Assembly: GCA_030526245.1 (NCBI GenBank)
Contig: JAUNDD010000012.1
Span: forward strand, 1 to 52,964
Origin: Lachnospiraceae bacterium
GTDB lineage: Bacteria; Bacillota; Clostridia; Lachnospirales; Lachnospiraceae
Direction: 5' to 3'
DNA length: 52,964 bases
Positions 1 to 8,939 of the stretch are shown piece after piece; position 1 is the stretch's first letter, and each line of letters starts with the position of its first letter. The notes under the pieces are model-generated. The model saw only the letters and a list, made by a program, of their open reading frames with translations, did not search any database and was not told the DNA's origin. Made by a program: the position numbers and the translations under genes.

Positions 1-127
1 GCATCCCGCCGCTTTCGCAGCTCACTGCCGGCTCCACTGCTTATTCACAGCCCGGCATCCCGCCGCTTTCGCAGCTCACCGTCCGCTTCCAGCTCTCTGC
101 CGGATCCACTGCTCATTCGCAGCCCAG
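1..127. repeat. Imperfect tandem duplication overlapping the nrdD 3' end
   Basis: The first 25 bases recur at 55-79 without mismatch. The next stretch of the first unit (27-54) recurs with a few changes at 98-126, the second unit having about 18 extra bases in the middle. The stop codon and last codons of nrdD (113-127) lie inside the second unit, so the first unit carries a degenerate copy of the gene's end. The array may continue beyond the left edge, which cannot be seen. Confidence 0.75.
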
Positions 128-2326
128 CGTTCCGTTCGACAGATGCAGTACTCTGTCCCGGATCTCCTGGGTACGCCCCTGGTTCCAGTACTGGGTACCG
201 ATGTAGCCACAGGTACGGCGTGCCACACTCATACGGCTCTGATCCGTGTTGCCGCAGTTCGGGCATTTCCAGATCAGCTTGCCGGCCCGATCCTCCTCGA
301 TCTGGATCTCGCCGTCGTAACCGCAGCACTCGCAGTAGTCGCTCTTGGTGTTCAGCTCCGCATACATGATGTTCTCGTAGATGAACTTCATCACGCTCAG
401 GACAGCCGGGATATTGTTCTGCATATTCGGCACTTCCACATAGCTGATGGCTCCGCCCGGAGATACCTTCTGGAAATCCGCTTCAAACTTCAGCTTGCTG
501 AAAGCGTCGATCTCCTCGGATACATGTACATGATAGCTGTTGGTAATATAGTTCTTATCCGTAACACCTTCGATGATGCCGAAGCGCTTCTGCAGACTCT
601 TGGCAAATTTGTAGGTGGTGGATTCCAGCGGCGTACCGTATACAGAATAGCTGATATTCTCCGCTTCCTTCCACTCCTGACACTTGTCATTGAGGCGCTG
701 CATCACCTTCAGTGCAAATTCCTTGCCCTCCGGATCCGTGTGGGACTTGCCCAGCATGCGGACGCACATCTCGTACAGGCCGGCATAGCCCAGGGAGATG
801 GTGGAGTAGCCGTTGAACAGCAGCGGATCGATGACCTCGCCCGGCTTCAGACGAGCCAGAGCTCCGTTCTGCCACAGAATCGGCGCCACGTCCGACGGAG
901 TGCCCAGCAGACGCTCATGGCGGCAGCGCAGTGCCCGATGACACAGCTCCAGGCGTTCCTCCAGCAGTTCCCAGAACAGATCCATATCACCCTCGGCGCT
1001 GCAGGCTACATCCACCAGATTGATGGTGACCACGCCCTGGTTGAAGCGGCCGTAGAATTTATAGGAACCATCCGGGTTCTTCTGGGTATCCTCTGCCGTC
1101 AGGAAAGAACGGCAGCCCATGCAGGTGTATACATTGCCCTTTTTCAGCTCCTTCATAACCTTGGCGGAAATATAATCCGGCACCATTCTCTTGGCGGTAC
1201 ACCTGGCGGCCTGCTCGGTCAGATACCAGTACTTGCTGTCTTCCGTGATATTATCCTCATCCAGCACGTAGATCAGCTTCGGGAAAGCCGGCGTGATCCA
1301 TACGCCCTTCTGATTTTTAACACCCTGCATACGCTGACGCAGTACTTCCTCGATGATGGCTGCCAGGTCCTCACGGGTCTGTCCCTCCGGCACCTCATCC
1401 AGATACATGAACATGGTCACGAAGGGAGCCTGTCCGTTACAGGTCATCAGTGTGATCAGCTGGTACTGAATGGTCTGGATACCGTTGCGGATCTCTTCCT
1501 TCAGACGCATCTCGGTGGTCTGACGGATGATGTTCTCATCCAGGGACTCACCGCAGGCGGTGCGCTCTGCGATCACGGCCTTGCGGATCTTCTTGCGGCT
1601 GACATCCACGAAGGGAGCCAGATGAGCCAGCGAGAAGGACTGTCCGCCGTACTGATTGCTGGCTACCTGCGCCACGATCTGGGTGGTGACATTGCAGGCC
1701 GTGAAAAAGCTGTGAGGCTTTTCGATCATGGTCTGGCTGATCACCGTACCGTTCTGCAGCATATCCTCCAGGTTGATCAGATCACAGTTGTGCTCCTTCT
1801 GAGCAAAGTAATCCGTATCATGGAAATGGATAATTCCGTCCTCATGGGCCCGCACGATGTCCTCCGGAAGAAGGATACGCTTGGTCAGGTCACGGCTGAC
1901 CTCGCCGGCCATGTAGTCACGCTGAGTGCTGTTGATCACCGGGTTCTTGTTGGAGTTTTCCTGCTTTACCTCCTCGTTGGCCTGGTTGATCAGGGAAAGG
2001 ATTCCGTTGTCCGTGGTATTGGATTTACGGGCCATCTCTCTCTTATAACGGTAACGCACATATTTCTGTGCTACCTCGTAGCCGCGCATCTCCATGATGC
2101 CGGTCTCCACCATATCCTGGATATCCTCCACCTGTACGGCGTGGGGGCATTCCTTTACACGGCGGGCCACCGTTTCCGCGATGGCATTGATCTGGTAGTC
2201 GTTGAGCATGTGGATATTGTCCACTTCCCGGTTTGCCTTCATGATCGCACTGACGATCTTGGCAATATCGAAGCTGACCTCTTCGCCACTTCGTTTGATT
2301 ACATTCACATGAAGCATATCAGTCAT
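113..2326 (-). CDS. nrdD: Anaerobic (class III) ribonucleoside-triphosphate reductase
   Basis: This oxygen-sensitive glycyl-radical enzyme reduces ribonucleoside triphosphates to deoxynucleotides for DNA synthesis in anaerobes. The 737-residue product has an N-terminal ATP-cone (about residues 5-95, beginning near IKRSGEEVSFD), a long catalytic barrel, a C-terminal zinc site formed by CECC and CPNC, and the glycyl-radical motif RTCGYIG (radical glycine near residue 707). The start is placed at the ATG preceded by GGGAGA rather than 14 codons upstream, because the ATP-cone follows at the usual distance. The activating enzyme NrdG is not in the window and may lie past the left edge. An NrdR-box match and a candidate promoter lie upstream. 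The identification is firm. Confidence 0.97.
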   Translation of the reverse strand: MTDMLHVNVIKRSGEEVSFDIAKIVSAIMKANREVDNIHMLNDYQINAIAETVARRVKECPHAVQVEDIQDMVETGIMEMRGYEVAQKYVRYRYKREMARKSNTTDNGILSLINQANEEVKQENSNKNPVINSTQRDYMAGEVSRDLTKRILLPEDIVRAHEDGIIHFHDTDYFAQKEHNCDLINLEDMLQNGTVISQTMIEKPHSFFTACNVTTQIVAQVASNQYGGQSFSLAHLAPFVDVSRKKIRKAVIAERTACGESLDENIIRQTTEMRLKEEIRNGIQTIQYQLITLMTCNGQAPFVTMFMYLDEVPEGQTREDLAAIIEEVLRQRMQGVKNQKGVWITPAFPKLIYVLDEDNITEDSKYWYLTEQAARCTAKRMVPDYISAKVMKELKKGNVYTCMGCRSFLTAEDTQKNPDGSYKFYGRFNQGVVTINLVDVACSAEGDMDLFWELLEERLELCHRALRCRHERLLGTPSDVAPILWQNGALARLKPGEVIDPLLFNGYSTISLGYAGLYEMCVRMLGKSHTDPEGKEFALKVMQRLNDKCQEWKEAENISYSVYGTPLESTTYKFAKSLQKRFGIIEGVTDKNYITNSYHVHVSEEIDAFSKLKFEADFQKVSPGGAISYVEVPNMQNNIPAVLSVMKFIYENIMYAELNTKSDYCECCGYDGEIQIEEDRAGKLIWKCPNCGNTDQSRMSVARRTCGYIGTQYWNQGRTQEIRDRVLHLSNGTLGCE

Positions 2327-2372
2327 TTTCTCTATTCTCCCATAAATTGCGCGACGATTTGACGCCAAATAT

Positions 2373-2401
2373 AGTATATCTCAATCAGTCTAACTACAAC
2401 A
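2373..2401 (-). promoter_or_regulatory. Candidate nrdD promoter
   Basis: On the minus strand, TATACT (2373-2378) lies 17 bases from TGTTGT (2396-2401). The -10 is good and the -35 is poor. A weak NrdR-box-like 16-mer (2394-2409, about 11 of 16 consensus positions) overlaps the -35, which would suit repression by NrdR. Confidence 0.4.
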
Positions 2402-2502
2402 TTTTGTGCTTCTACATCTTATCGCAGCCCCCTGAAAAAAGATAGCCGTAATTGTACCCTAATTTCCCTCAAATGCGCTGAATGTCAATTGTGCACATTA
2501 CC

Positions 2503-2534
2503 AAAAAAGCTCCCGGCCAGCCGGCCGGAAGCTC
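2503..2534 (-). terminator. Rho-independent terminator after the LTA-synthase-like gene
   Basis: Read on the minus strand, an 11-bp GC-rich stem (2508-2518 with 2523-2533, one G-U pair, four-base loop) is followed by six T. It would end the upstream gene. It also lies between the best NrdR box and nrdD, so it could alternatively be a leader terminator for nrdD. In the rest of this 434-base gap, 2568-2760 shows no gene. Confidence 0.75.
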
Positions 2535-2551
2535 TTAAATGTCAATTTTGG

Positions 2552-2567
2552 ACACTATATATTGTGC
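2552..2567. promoter_or_regulatory. NrdR box (ribonucleotide reductase repressor site)
   Basis: ACACTATATATTGTGC matches 15 of 16 positions of the palindromic NrdR consensus ACACWATATATWGTGT as I know it. NrdR represses nrd operons and usually binds paired boxes about three helical turns apart. A weaker partner, containing the palindrome AGCATATGCT, lies about 29 bases away at 2581-2596. The site is about 225 bases upstream of the nrdD start. Confidence 0.7.
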
Positions 2568-2760
2568 CTTTTTCCATTTAACACAGCATATGCTCCTATA
2601 TCTAGTCAGCCCCATGCTATGCTTCACCGCGATGAAAAGGCAGATCTGCGGCAGGATCCTGCTGTCAGCGGCAAGCGCCGCCCCCGCAGGTCATGTATAC
2701 CCGGCCGGCCTGTCTTCGCTCGAACCCGGTCCGGAACCTTATTGCCGCCGACCTAAGACA

Positions 2761-4833
2761 CTACTCTATATATGGGAAATACAGACTGCTGCGATCCTCC
2801 CGATCAAACAGACCGTTGTACTGCAGGATCCGGTACCTGCGGATCCATTCCGCCTCCTCGCCGGCCGCATCCTGGTAATGCAGATACTTGCCTTCGCTTT
2901 CCGACCAGAAGCCGCGCTGGTTCATGGCCGGGATCACCTGCCGCAGTTTGGAAAGGAACTGATTGTAGGCCGGCATTTCCAGACCGGAGCGCTCCAGGGC
3001 AATGGTGGACAGGTAATTCATGGAGGTACAGGCCACCTGGGCCTCCTGGGTATCGTAGTTGGTCCATACGAAGAAGGGAACCGAGAACAGCTGCTCCAGC
3101 TCGGTCAGTGTCAGACCGGAGGCACCCTTGCCGTTTAAGCTCTTCACGAAATCATTGGACAGACCCGGATAATGATCTCCAAAGAAGATGATCTCCACCG
3201 GACGCTCCTGCTCCCGGAAATAGGTGATCAGGTTCTCCACCGCCCGGTCCGTCTCATGGATCAGGGACAGATACTGGTTGGCATCCTGGAAATAATGGCC
3301 GTCCGTCGTGTAGATATCGTGATCAAAATTGTCATAGAGGTTTTTGTAGCCGCCATGGTTCTGCATGGTGATGCTCATAATGAAGAGGTTCTCGTCCTCC
3401 TCCATGGCCTCGTACCGGTCGATGATCTTATCAAAGAGCTCCTGGTCCGTGATGTATTCACGCAGGATGTTCTCCTCATCGAAATCACCGGTATCCATAA
3501 ACCGCAGCTCCGAAAAGCCCATCTTGGGATACACGCTGTTACGGCTCCAGCCGGTCTTGTAATAGGGATGCATCGCCACCGCGGTGTAGCCCTGGTTGAT
3601 CAGACTGGAAACCAGCGAGGTCTGATTTTTCTGCATGTACTGCTGATAGGGAACGCTGCCTCCCGGCAGGAACGCCATGGTGTTGCCGGTGAGGTACTCC
3701 CACTCCGCATTGGGCGTCTTGGCACCATAGACCGAGGTCAGCAGCGAGCCCCGGATCGTGTTATCCACCAGCGAGTCGATGAACGGCGTCACCTCCTCGT
3801 TGGTCTGCAGATCACCGATCAGACGGAAATCCGCAAAGGATTCGTCCATGATGGTGATGATCACCGGCTTGACCCCTGCCTCAAAGGCCGCATTGGCCGC
3901 CTCGTTAGCTGCCGGCGCACCGCCGGCCTGGGACTGATAGGTCCGCTCCGGCTCTTCCTCCGCCAGCTCCTCCAGGGAAGCAATGGCCTCCCTGGAATAC
4001 CCGGCCGGCGGTTTCACCTTGCTGTCACGCTTGCTGAGCATGAAGTTGGCCAGGAAACCATTCTTATAGGTACCCTTCAGTTCCCAGGTCTGGGTCACCA
4101 GCCGGGAAAGCTTCTTCTCCACCACCGGGGTAAAATGCAGCACCAGCACCAGGGTCAGCACACGCAGCCCGATGCGGCCCACCCAGCTGCGGACCCTGAT
4201 CTGCACCCGGAAGACCGCGGCGATCACCAGGATCGACAGCAGCAGCCATGTACCACCCTTGGCATCCAGATTGTAGCGGTAGGTCGCCGCCACCGTAGCA
4301 CCGGTGCCCAGGCTGGTCAGGTCTCCATAGATGATCTCATTTCCGCGGAACTGGTAGACAAAGTAATCTGCCAGCGCCACCACCAGGCACAGGCTGTGCA
4401 CGATCAGCCAGGTCCAGCGAACGGACAGCAGCACCGTGGCCACCACCAGGTACACGATCAGCACCATCAGCATATTCAGCTCCCAGATGCTGTCCTTGGT
4501 CTTTTCCATCAGATCCGGCTCCAGAATGATCGTCTGCAGCGCATACACCGAAAACCAGGCGCCGCCATAAAGCAGACCGGCTCCCGCTGCCACGCCCAGA
4601 ATACCGTCCAGCCGCAGGGTGGTGGCGGAAAGCAGGGCAAAGGCCACTGCAAAGGCCGGCAGCATCCAGAGCGGATACCGGGTCCAGATCCAGAGTCCCA
4701 GGGCGACCGCCGAAGCAATACCGGTGGCCATGCCGGAGCGGCGGTCAAATTTAAAGTTCAGGCCGATGCCCGGCTTTGCACAGGCCAGCTGTCCCCTGGC
4801 CCAGCTGCCCGCCATTTGTTTTGTAATCTTCAT
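2761..4833 (-). CDS. LTA synthase family membrane sulfatase-fold protein
   Basis: Lipoteichoic-acid-synthase-type enzymes transfer glycerol phosphate from phosphatidylglycerol onto surface polymers. The 690-residue product has about five hydrophobic segments in its first 240 residues, then an extracytoplasmic sulfatase/alkaline-phosphatase-fold domain. Counting from the GTG, the catalytic set is present: a metal-binding Glu in IMDESF (333), the nucleophile Thr in KTPNAE (375) and the Asp-His pair in FGDHYPG (555-556). An Ala/Glu-rich linker joins membrane and catalytic parts. The start is ambiguous: ATG at 4833 follows AGAAGG at good spacing, and a GTG lies six bases upstream (4839). The exact polymer substrate cannot be read from sequence, so no symbol is given. 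A long hairpin-rich leader precedes it. Confidence 0.9.
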   Translation of the reverse strand: MKITKQMAGSWARGQLACAKPGIGLNFKFDRRSGMATGIASAVALGLWIWTRYPLWMLPAFAVAFALLSATTLRLDGILGVAAGAGLLYGGAWFSVYALQTIILEPDLMEKTKDSIWELNMLMVLIVYLVVATVLLSVRWTWLIVHSLCLVVALADYFVYQFRGNEIIYGDLTSLGTGATVAATYRYNLDAKGGTWLLLSILVIAAVFRVQIRVRSWVGRIGLRVLTLVLVLHFTPVVEKKLSRLVTQTWELKGTYKNGFLANFMLSKRDSKVKPPAGYSREAIASLEELAEEEPERTYQSQAGGAPAANEAANAAFEAGVKPVIITIMDESFADFRLIGDLQTNEEVTPFIDSLVDNTIRGSLLTSVYGAKTPNAEWEYLTGNTMAFLPGGSVPYQQYMQKNQTSLVSSLINQGYTAVAMHPYYKTGWSRNSVYPKMGFSELRFMDTGDFDEENILREYITDQELFDKIIDRYEAMEEDENLFIMSITMQNHGGYKNLYDNFDHDIYTTDGHYFQDANQYLSLIHETDRAVENLITYFREQERPVEIIFFGDHYPGLSNDFVKSLNGKGASGLTLTELEQLFSVPFFVWTNYDTQEAQVACTSMNYLSTIALERSGLEMPAYNQFLSKLRQVIPAMNQRGFWSESEGKYLHYQDAAGEEAEWIRRYRILQYNGLFDREDRSSLYFPYIE

Positions 4834-4870
4834 ATTCACCTTCTACTTCTACTTTTTATTCCTGCCTTGT

Positions 4871-4973
4871 TTTCGGACTAAATCCGAAACGCACCGGCCG
4901 CCTTGCGGCGGTTGTCCGGATATTTGCCCGATTTTATATCGGGCCCGTAGGAAATTCCAGACGGAATTTCCTA
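4871..4973. repeat. Chain of four short hairpins upstream of the LTA-synthase-like gene
   Basis: Four inverted repeats follow one another: TTTCGGA/TCCGAAA (4871-4889), CCGCC/GGCGG (4898-4911), GCCCGA/TCGGGC (4926-4944) and the perfect 11-bp TAGGAAATTCC/GGAATTTCCTA (4948-4973). They run directly into the larger palindromic repeat starting at 4978. None is followed by a T run on either strand. No gene is seen in 4834-5170. Confidence 0.75.
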
Positions 4974-4977
4974 TGAA

Positions 4978-5071
4978 GATTAAAGTGTCAAAAGTATGAT
5001 TGCGTGTCATTAAGTCACATCTCCACTTTCATGCAAGCATGAAGTGGAGAGTGACTTTTGACACTTTAATC
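4978..5071. repeat. Dispersed palindromic repeat, family 1, copy A
   Basis: The outer arms are a perfect 18-bp inverted repeat, GATTAAAGTGTCAAAAGT (4978-4995) with its complement at 5054-5071. A nested stem built from AGTCAC, TCCACTT and CATGC pairs with GCATG, AAGTGGA and GTGACT. The same order of blocks recurs at 11150-11237 and 48577-48660 in the same orientation. Confidence 0.85.
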
Positions 5072-5080
5072 CTATGTAAC

Positions 5081-5111
5081 AAAAAGAAAACGATGCCTTC
5101 GCACCGTTTTC
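5081..5111 (-). terminator. Rho-independent terminator after the beta-propeller gene
   Basis: On the minus strand, GAAAACGGTGC and GCATCGTTTTC form a stem with one G-U pair around a GAAG loop, followed by TTTTT. It lies 60 bases past the stop of the secreted beta-propeller gene. Confidence 0.85.
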
Positions 5112-5170
5112 CCATTATAGTCACTGCTTAAATTCTGCGCAATAGTTTTCCAACGCATTTCACAGACAAT

Positions 5171-7129
5171 TCACTCTACCAGGGAGAGGGCCGCTTCCTT
5201 CTTAAATCCATCCGCCAGATCAAAGGCAGCCACGAATTCAGTCCCTGCCACATACAGATGTTCGCCGCTGTACAGTCCCCGCACCTGACTTTCGTAGCGA
5301 TAATCGCTGCTGTTAAAGCCATCCGTATACAGATCATAGAGCAGTTCGCAGACAAAGCCCTGCTCCGGTGTCCAGGAGTATACAAAGTACCGGTTATCTC
5401 CAAAGAAACCGATCAGGTTCTTTCCCGCATCCGCCAGGATCATCTTGTAATTGCTGACTGCTTCACAGTAAGTCATGCCCCGGATCACAGTCCGGTCGAT
5501 CTCTGTTACGTTCCCCGGATCGCTCACATCAAACATGGACAGCTTGACGCCGGTGACGACTCCGGTCTCCGGATCGCTCTCAAAGCCCATGCCCAGCAGT
5601 CGTCCCTCTCCGTAGGGATGCAGATAGCTGGAAAAGCCGGTAACACTCAGCTCACCCAGGAGCTTCGGCGAGGCCGGATCCGACAGATCCACCGCGAACA
5701 GCGGATCCGTGTTCTGATAGGTCACAAAATAGGCCGTATCTCCAAAGAAACGGGCAGACCGGATCTCCTCATTTTTAGCGATCCCCTGCAGTGAGGACAC
5801 CCGTCCCAGCTGTTCATCCAGAATAAAGAGTGCATTATGCCGGGTCCAGTAGTCGTCATCATAATAGTCCAGTCCCACCAGGTCCGCCAGCATGCTCTTG
5901 ATGGCGCCGCCCACGGAGCCAAAATAGGTGGTCAGCACCCGCACATGGCCGTCGTATTCATCGATGGAGAAGCTGTCGTTCACATACCCCTTCAGACGGG
6001 TCGCTGCCACCGGCTCGATCCGTCCATCCTCCCAGGCAAACCGGGCCAGCTCCGTGCTCTCATAGCAGGTTTCCCGGTTGGTGTTCATCACATACAGGCT
6101 GTTTTCCGTTGCATAGAACTGATCCGCTCCGGAAACGAAGGCCTTTGCATCCACCGTCTTCGCCGGCTCCTTTGTATCGATGCCCGACACCACCAGATAG
6201 GACCGGGAGGTCACCGTATCCGGCAGCACCATGCTCTCCGGCTCCAGCCGCTGCCCGCCGGCATAGACCGACAGATCGCTCTCCTCCAGGCTGTCCCCCA
6301 GCATGGGCTCGGCTTCGGAGAACAGATAGATCACATCCCCCACCTTCCGGGCCTGCAGATAAGCGCCGTCCTGGTGATAGCTTCCCAGCAGCTTCGGGTT
6401 CTCGATGTCCGAGATGTCCAGTGTCAGCACGATGGTCTCCTGCATAAACCGCCAGGTCTCGTCCATCTGTGCCATGGTCATATATCCGGATACGCTCTGG
6501 GTGCAGAGAATGCTCAGCCGGTCACCGTCCACAAACATCTCCCGGGCCTCGTGCTCCCAGTAGGGATCCGCCGAATAATCCGAAATGCCGCCCCGGTGGA
6601 GGGTCTCCTCAAAGGAACAGTCATATTCTGCAACCGGTCGGCTGTCCGCGCCCTCGGCGGATACGATGCGCAGACTGCCATCCGGACTCAGGATATAGAT
6701 ATATTTCCCGTCCGTCCGGATCAGATCCGCCTCATCCACCTTCGCATCCCGGGTGTTGACCTGGGAGTGATCTGTATTCCCGGACTCCGGTGTCACGGAC
6801 TTGGTCATGGCTCCCGAGGCGGATACCCCCGCATCGGAGGTTTCATACAGCACCATTTCATCTTCCAGAATCTGGATGCCCCGGCCGTAATTTCGCCGGG
6901 TCTTCATCAGCACATCGTAGATTTCTTTCTCATCTTTGGCGTAACGGATCCGCTTCATCTGCACCGCGCCTTCGGCCATTGCTTCATCCGACTCCTCCGT
7001 CACCGCTTCCCCGTTTTCCGTCAGCTCCGGCTGAAACACTTCTGTCATCGGCTCCGCCGATACGCACGCTGCGGACAGGAGCATCGTCCCTGCCAGCAAA
7101 GCCGCTCCGATCTGTTTTTTCCGCATCAT
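5171..7129 (-). CDS. Secreted beta-propeller domain protein
   Basis: This 652-residue exported protein has a basic N-terminus (MMRKKQ), a hydrophobic core and a small-residue cleavage region (LLSAACVSAEP). The cysteine makes a lipoprotein possible, but serine at -3 is not a typical lipobox. After an acidic linker, the rest is beta-rich with repeated blades (for example the segments around DLSDPASPKLLG and DISDIENPKLLG) and fits the bacterial Beta_propel family, whose biochemical role is not established. An aggrecan-like repeat or enzyme motif is absent. The start follows AGGAGG by 10 bases. It is probably monocistronic, with terminators on both sides (7306-7336 upstream, 5081-5111 downstream). 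Confidence 0.85.
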   Translation of the reverse strand: MMRKKQIGAALLAGTMLLSAACVSAEPMTEVFQPELTENGEAVTEESDEAMAEGAVQMKRIRYAKDEKEIYDVLMKTRRNYGRGIQILEDEMVLYETSDAGVSASGAMTKSVTPESGNTDHSQVNTRDAKVDEADLIRTDGKYIYILSPDGSLRIVSAEGADSRPVAEYDCSFEETLHRGGISDYSADPYWEHEAREMFVDGDRLSILCTQSVSGYMTMAQMDETWRFMQETIVLTLDISDIENPKLLGSYHQDGAYLQARKVGDVIYLFSEAEPMLGDSLEESDLSVYAGGQRLEPESMVLPDTVTSRSYLVVSGIDTKEPAKTVDAKAFVSGADQFYATENSLYVMNTNRETCYESTELARFAWEDGRIEPVAATRLKGYVNDSFSIDEYDGHVRVLTTYFGSVGGAIKSMLADLVGLDYYDDDYWTRHNALFILDEQLGRVSSLQGIAKNEEIRSARFFGDTAYFVTYQNTDPLFAVDLSDPASPKLLGELSVTGFSSYLHPYGEGRLLGMGFESDPETGVVTGVKLSMFDVSDPGNVTEIDRTVIRGMTYCEAVSNYKMILADAGKNLIGFFGDNRYFVYSWTPEQGFVCELLYDLYTDGFNSSDYRYESQVRGLYSGEHLYVAGTEFVAAFDLADGFKKEAALSLVE

Positions 7130-7305
7130 ATATCCATCCCCTCCTGCCTATCTCCCGCAGCACCGTCCCCTGCCTTTTTCTCCAGCAGGCAGCCCGCGGC
7201 TGCATGACTGTTTCCCATGCATTCAATGAACTCCCGCTCCTGCCACCTTATCTCCCATGGCAGATCAGCCGAGTCCCCGTATCTACGCCCCCTATTATAG
7301 AAGTC

Positions 7306-7336
7306 AAAAATGCGGAAACCCGCCAGAGTTTCCGCA
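7306..7336 (-). terminator. Rho-independent terminator after rsmF
   Basis: Minus-strand GCGGAAAC and GTTTCCGC (8 bp, loop of eight) are followed by ATTTTT. It lies about 80 bases past the rsmF stop. A TATAAT-like minus-strand box (7294-7299) follows directly and could be the -10 of the beta-propeller gene, although no good -35 is visible. Confidence 0.85.
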
Positions 7337-7412
7337 ATGTTTTCTTAAGTCTCACTTTTATTGAGCAGCTCTCACGCCATTTTCTCTTTCAGCCAGCAGC
7401 CGGAGGCAATCC

Positions 7413-8939
7413 TTAACTCTCACGCCATCCCGCCGGGATGTGGTTCTTCAGAGTCTGCCCGGTCAGCTTTCCCCAGCCCACCGGCCAGGCTCCGGCACAT
7501 ACCAGATACCATCCGTTGCCCCGTTCCTCCTGAACCTGGATGCTTTCGCCCCGCATAAAGGCCGCCAGCCGATCATCCGCTGTGTCCAGGCAGACCGTGC
7601 GCTCCAGATCCTCCCGGCTCAGCGACAAGGCCAGTGCCTGGGATGGTTCAAACCGGTTCTTCTTCAACTCGCCAAGATACAGCCCGTTGCGCAGGAAGGG
7701 AATCCCCTTGACCCGGGCGGTACGCTCCGGTGTCAGATAGACCTGCCCCTGACGGATCTGCAGCGTGGGCTGGGTGTCCGAATTAGCCAGGCCACAGTCC
7801 CGCTGACTGCCCCGCAGTTCCGGGAAACAGGCCGGCTGCAGACCGATCTGCTCCGCGAAGGCTTCCAGCAAAGCCAGATCCTCCTTCCCGGCAGCCGGCG
7901 TTTCATTCCGGCCCTTTCCTTTTCCGCGATCCCGGCCTCTGGCCTTTTTTCCGCCCCGTCCACCGGAGCGTTCCTCTGCCGGCTGCCGGCTCTCTTCCGC
8001 CGGGCCCGACCAGCGAAGGGCCGCCAGTCCGGTCTCCGTCAGCTCGCCATCCTTCTGCAGCAGTGCCAGGAAATGACCTTCGCCGCCGATACGATGCGGC
8101 CAAAGGCGCACACACAGATCCATTCCCTGCACGCCCCCGGCAAAGCCTTCCCGGGCCGGGATCGGCAGCAGCTTCATCTGCGGACGCTCCCGCAGGAGAT
8201 GGGCGATCACCTCTTCATTTTCCTTCACGGAAAAGGTACAGGTGGAATAGAGCATCTGACCGCCCGGACAGAGCAGATCCGCCGCGTGAAGAATCAGCTC
8301 CTTCTGCAGCGCCGCACACTCGTCCTCCTTCTGGGGATACCAGGCCCGGATACAGTCCTCATCCTTGCGGAACATGCCCGAACCGCTGCAGGGTGCATCC
8401 AGCAGCACCCGGTCGAAATATCCGGGAAACTCCGCTGCCAGCTGATCCACCTGGGTATTGGTAACAAAGGCGTTGGTCACCCCGAACAGCTCCAGATTGC
8501 GCAGCAACGCCCTGGCCCGGCTGGCACTGATGTCGTTGGCCAGCAGCAGGCCCTCGCCCTTCAGTTTGGCTCCCAGGGCCGTTGCCTTTCCGCCCGGAGC
8601 GGCACACAGATCCGCCACCCGATGGCCCGGCTGTACATCCAGCACATCCGCCGGTGTCATGGCACTGGGTTCCTGAAGATAATAGAGTCCGGCCCGGTAG
8701 AAGGGATGCCTGGAAGGCGCATCCTGCTGCTCATAGTAGCAGCCGGTGCCGACCCAGGGTACCGGCGTCAGATGGAAGCCCGCGGCTTCCTCCAGCGTAT
8801 CCACCGTCACCTTCAGCGGATTGATGCGAAGGGCAAACCGCCGGGGCTCCTCGTAGGATGCCAGAAATGCATCATATTCCGCCCCCAGCAGCTGCTTCAT
8901 CTCCTCGACAAAGGCTGCCGGCAGTTCTCTACTTGCCAT
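7413..8939 (-). CDS. RsmF/RsmB-type rRNA (cytosine-C5) methyltransferase
   Basis: This SAM-dependent RNA m5C methyltransferase probably acts on 16S rRNA. The 508-residue protein has the SAM-binding motif DLCAAPGGKAT (110-120) and the two catalytic cysteines of the family, in DAPCSG (C184) and STCTFS (C234). The C-terminus looks like the RsmF PUA-type RNA-binding region. Between them is a very basic linker (about residues 335-375) rich in Gly, Arg and Lys. The ATG start follows GGAGG by six bases, and the gene overlaps the trmL end by 11 bases, so translation is probably coupled. It is the last gene of the lrp-aminotransferase-trmL-rsmF operon. The exact target base cannot be read from sequence. 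Confidence 0.92.
   Translation of the reverse strand: MASRELPAAFVEEMKQLLGAEYDAFLASYEEPRRFALRINPLKVTVDTLEEAAGFHLTPVPWVGTGCYYEQQDAPSRHPFYRAGLYYLQEPSAMTPADVLDVQPGHRVADLCAAPGGKATALGAKLKGEGLLLANDISASRARALLRNLELFGVTNAFVTNTQVDQLAAEFPGYFDRVLLDAPCSGSGMFRKDEDCIRAWYPQKEDECAALQKELILHAADLLCPGGQMLYSTCTFSVKENEEVIAHLLRERPQMKLLPIPAREGFAGGVQGMDLCVRLWPHRIGGEGHFLALLQKDGELTETGLAALRWSGPAEESRQPAEERSGGRGGKKARGRDRGKGKGRNETPAAGKEDLALLEAFAEQIGLQPACFPELRGSQRDCGLANSDTQPTLQIRQGQVYLTPERTARVKGIPFLRNGLYLGELKKNRFEPSQALALSLSREDLERTVCLDTADDRLAAFMRGESIQVQEERGNGWYLVCAGAWPVGWGKLTGQTLKNHIPAGWRES

Noticed and set aside
143-2362. Long open frame of about 739 codons on the plus strand opposite nrdD
   Set aside because: It is a composition shadow: GC-rich codon bias of nrdD leaves the antisense frame open. 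The product has no recognisable domain, whereas nrdD matches fully.
2327-2600. Cobalamin riboswitch upstream of nrdD
   Set aside because: No GCCACTG-type B12 box or suitable fold is visible, and the stretch is short.
2539-4881. Plus-strand open frames opposite the LTA-synthase-like gene
   Set aside because: They are antisense to a well-supported gene, lack ribosome sites and give His/Gln/Arg-rich nonsense-like products.
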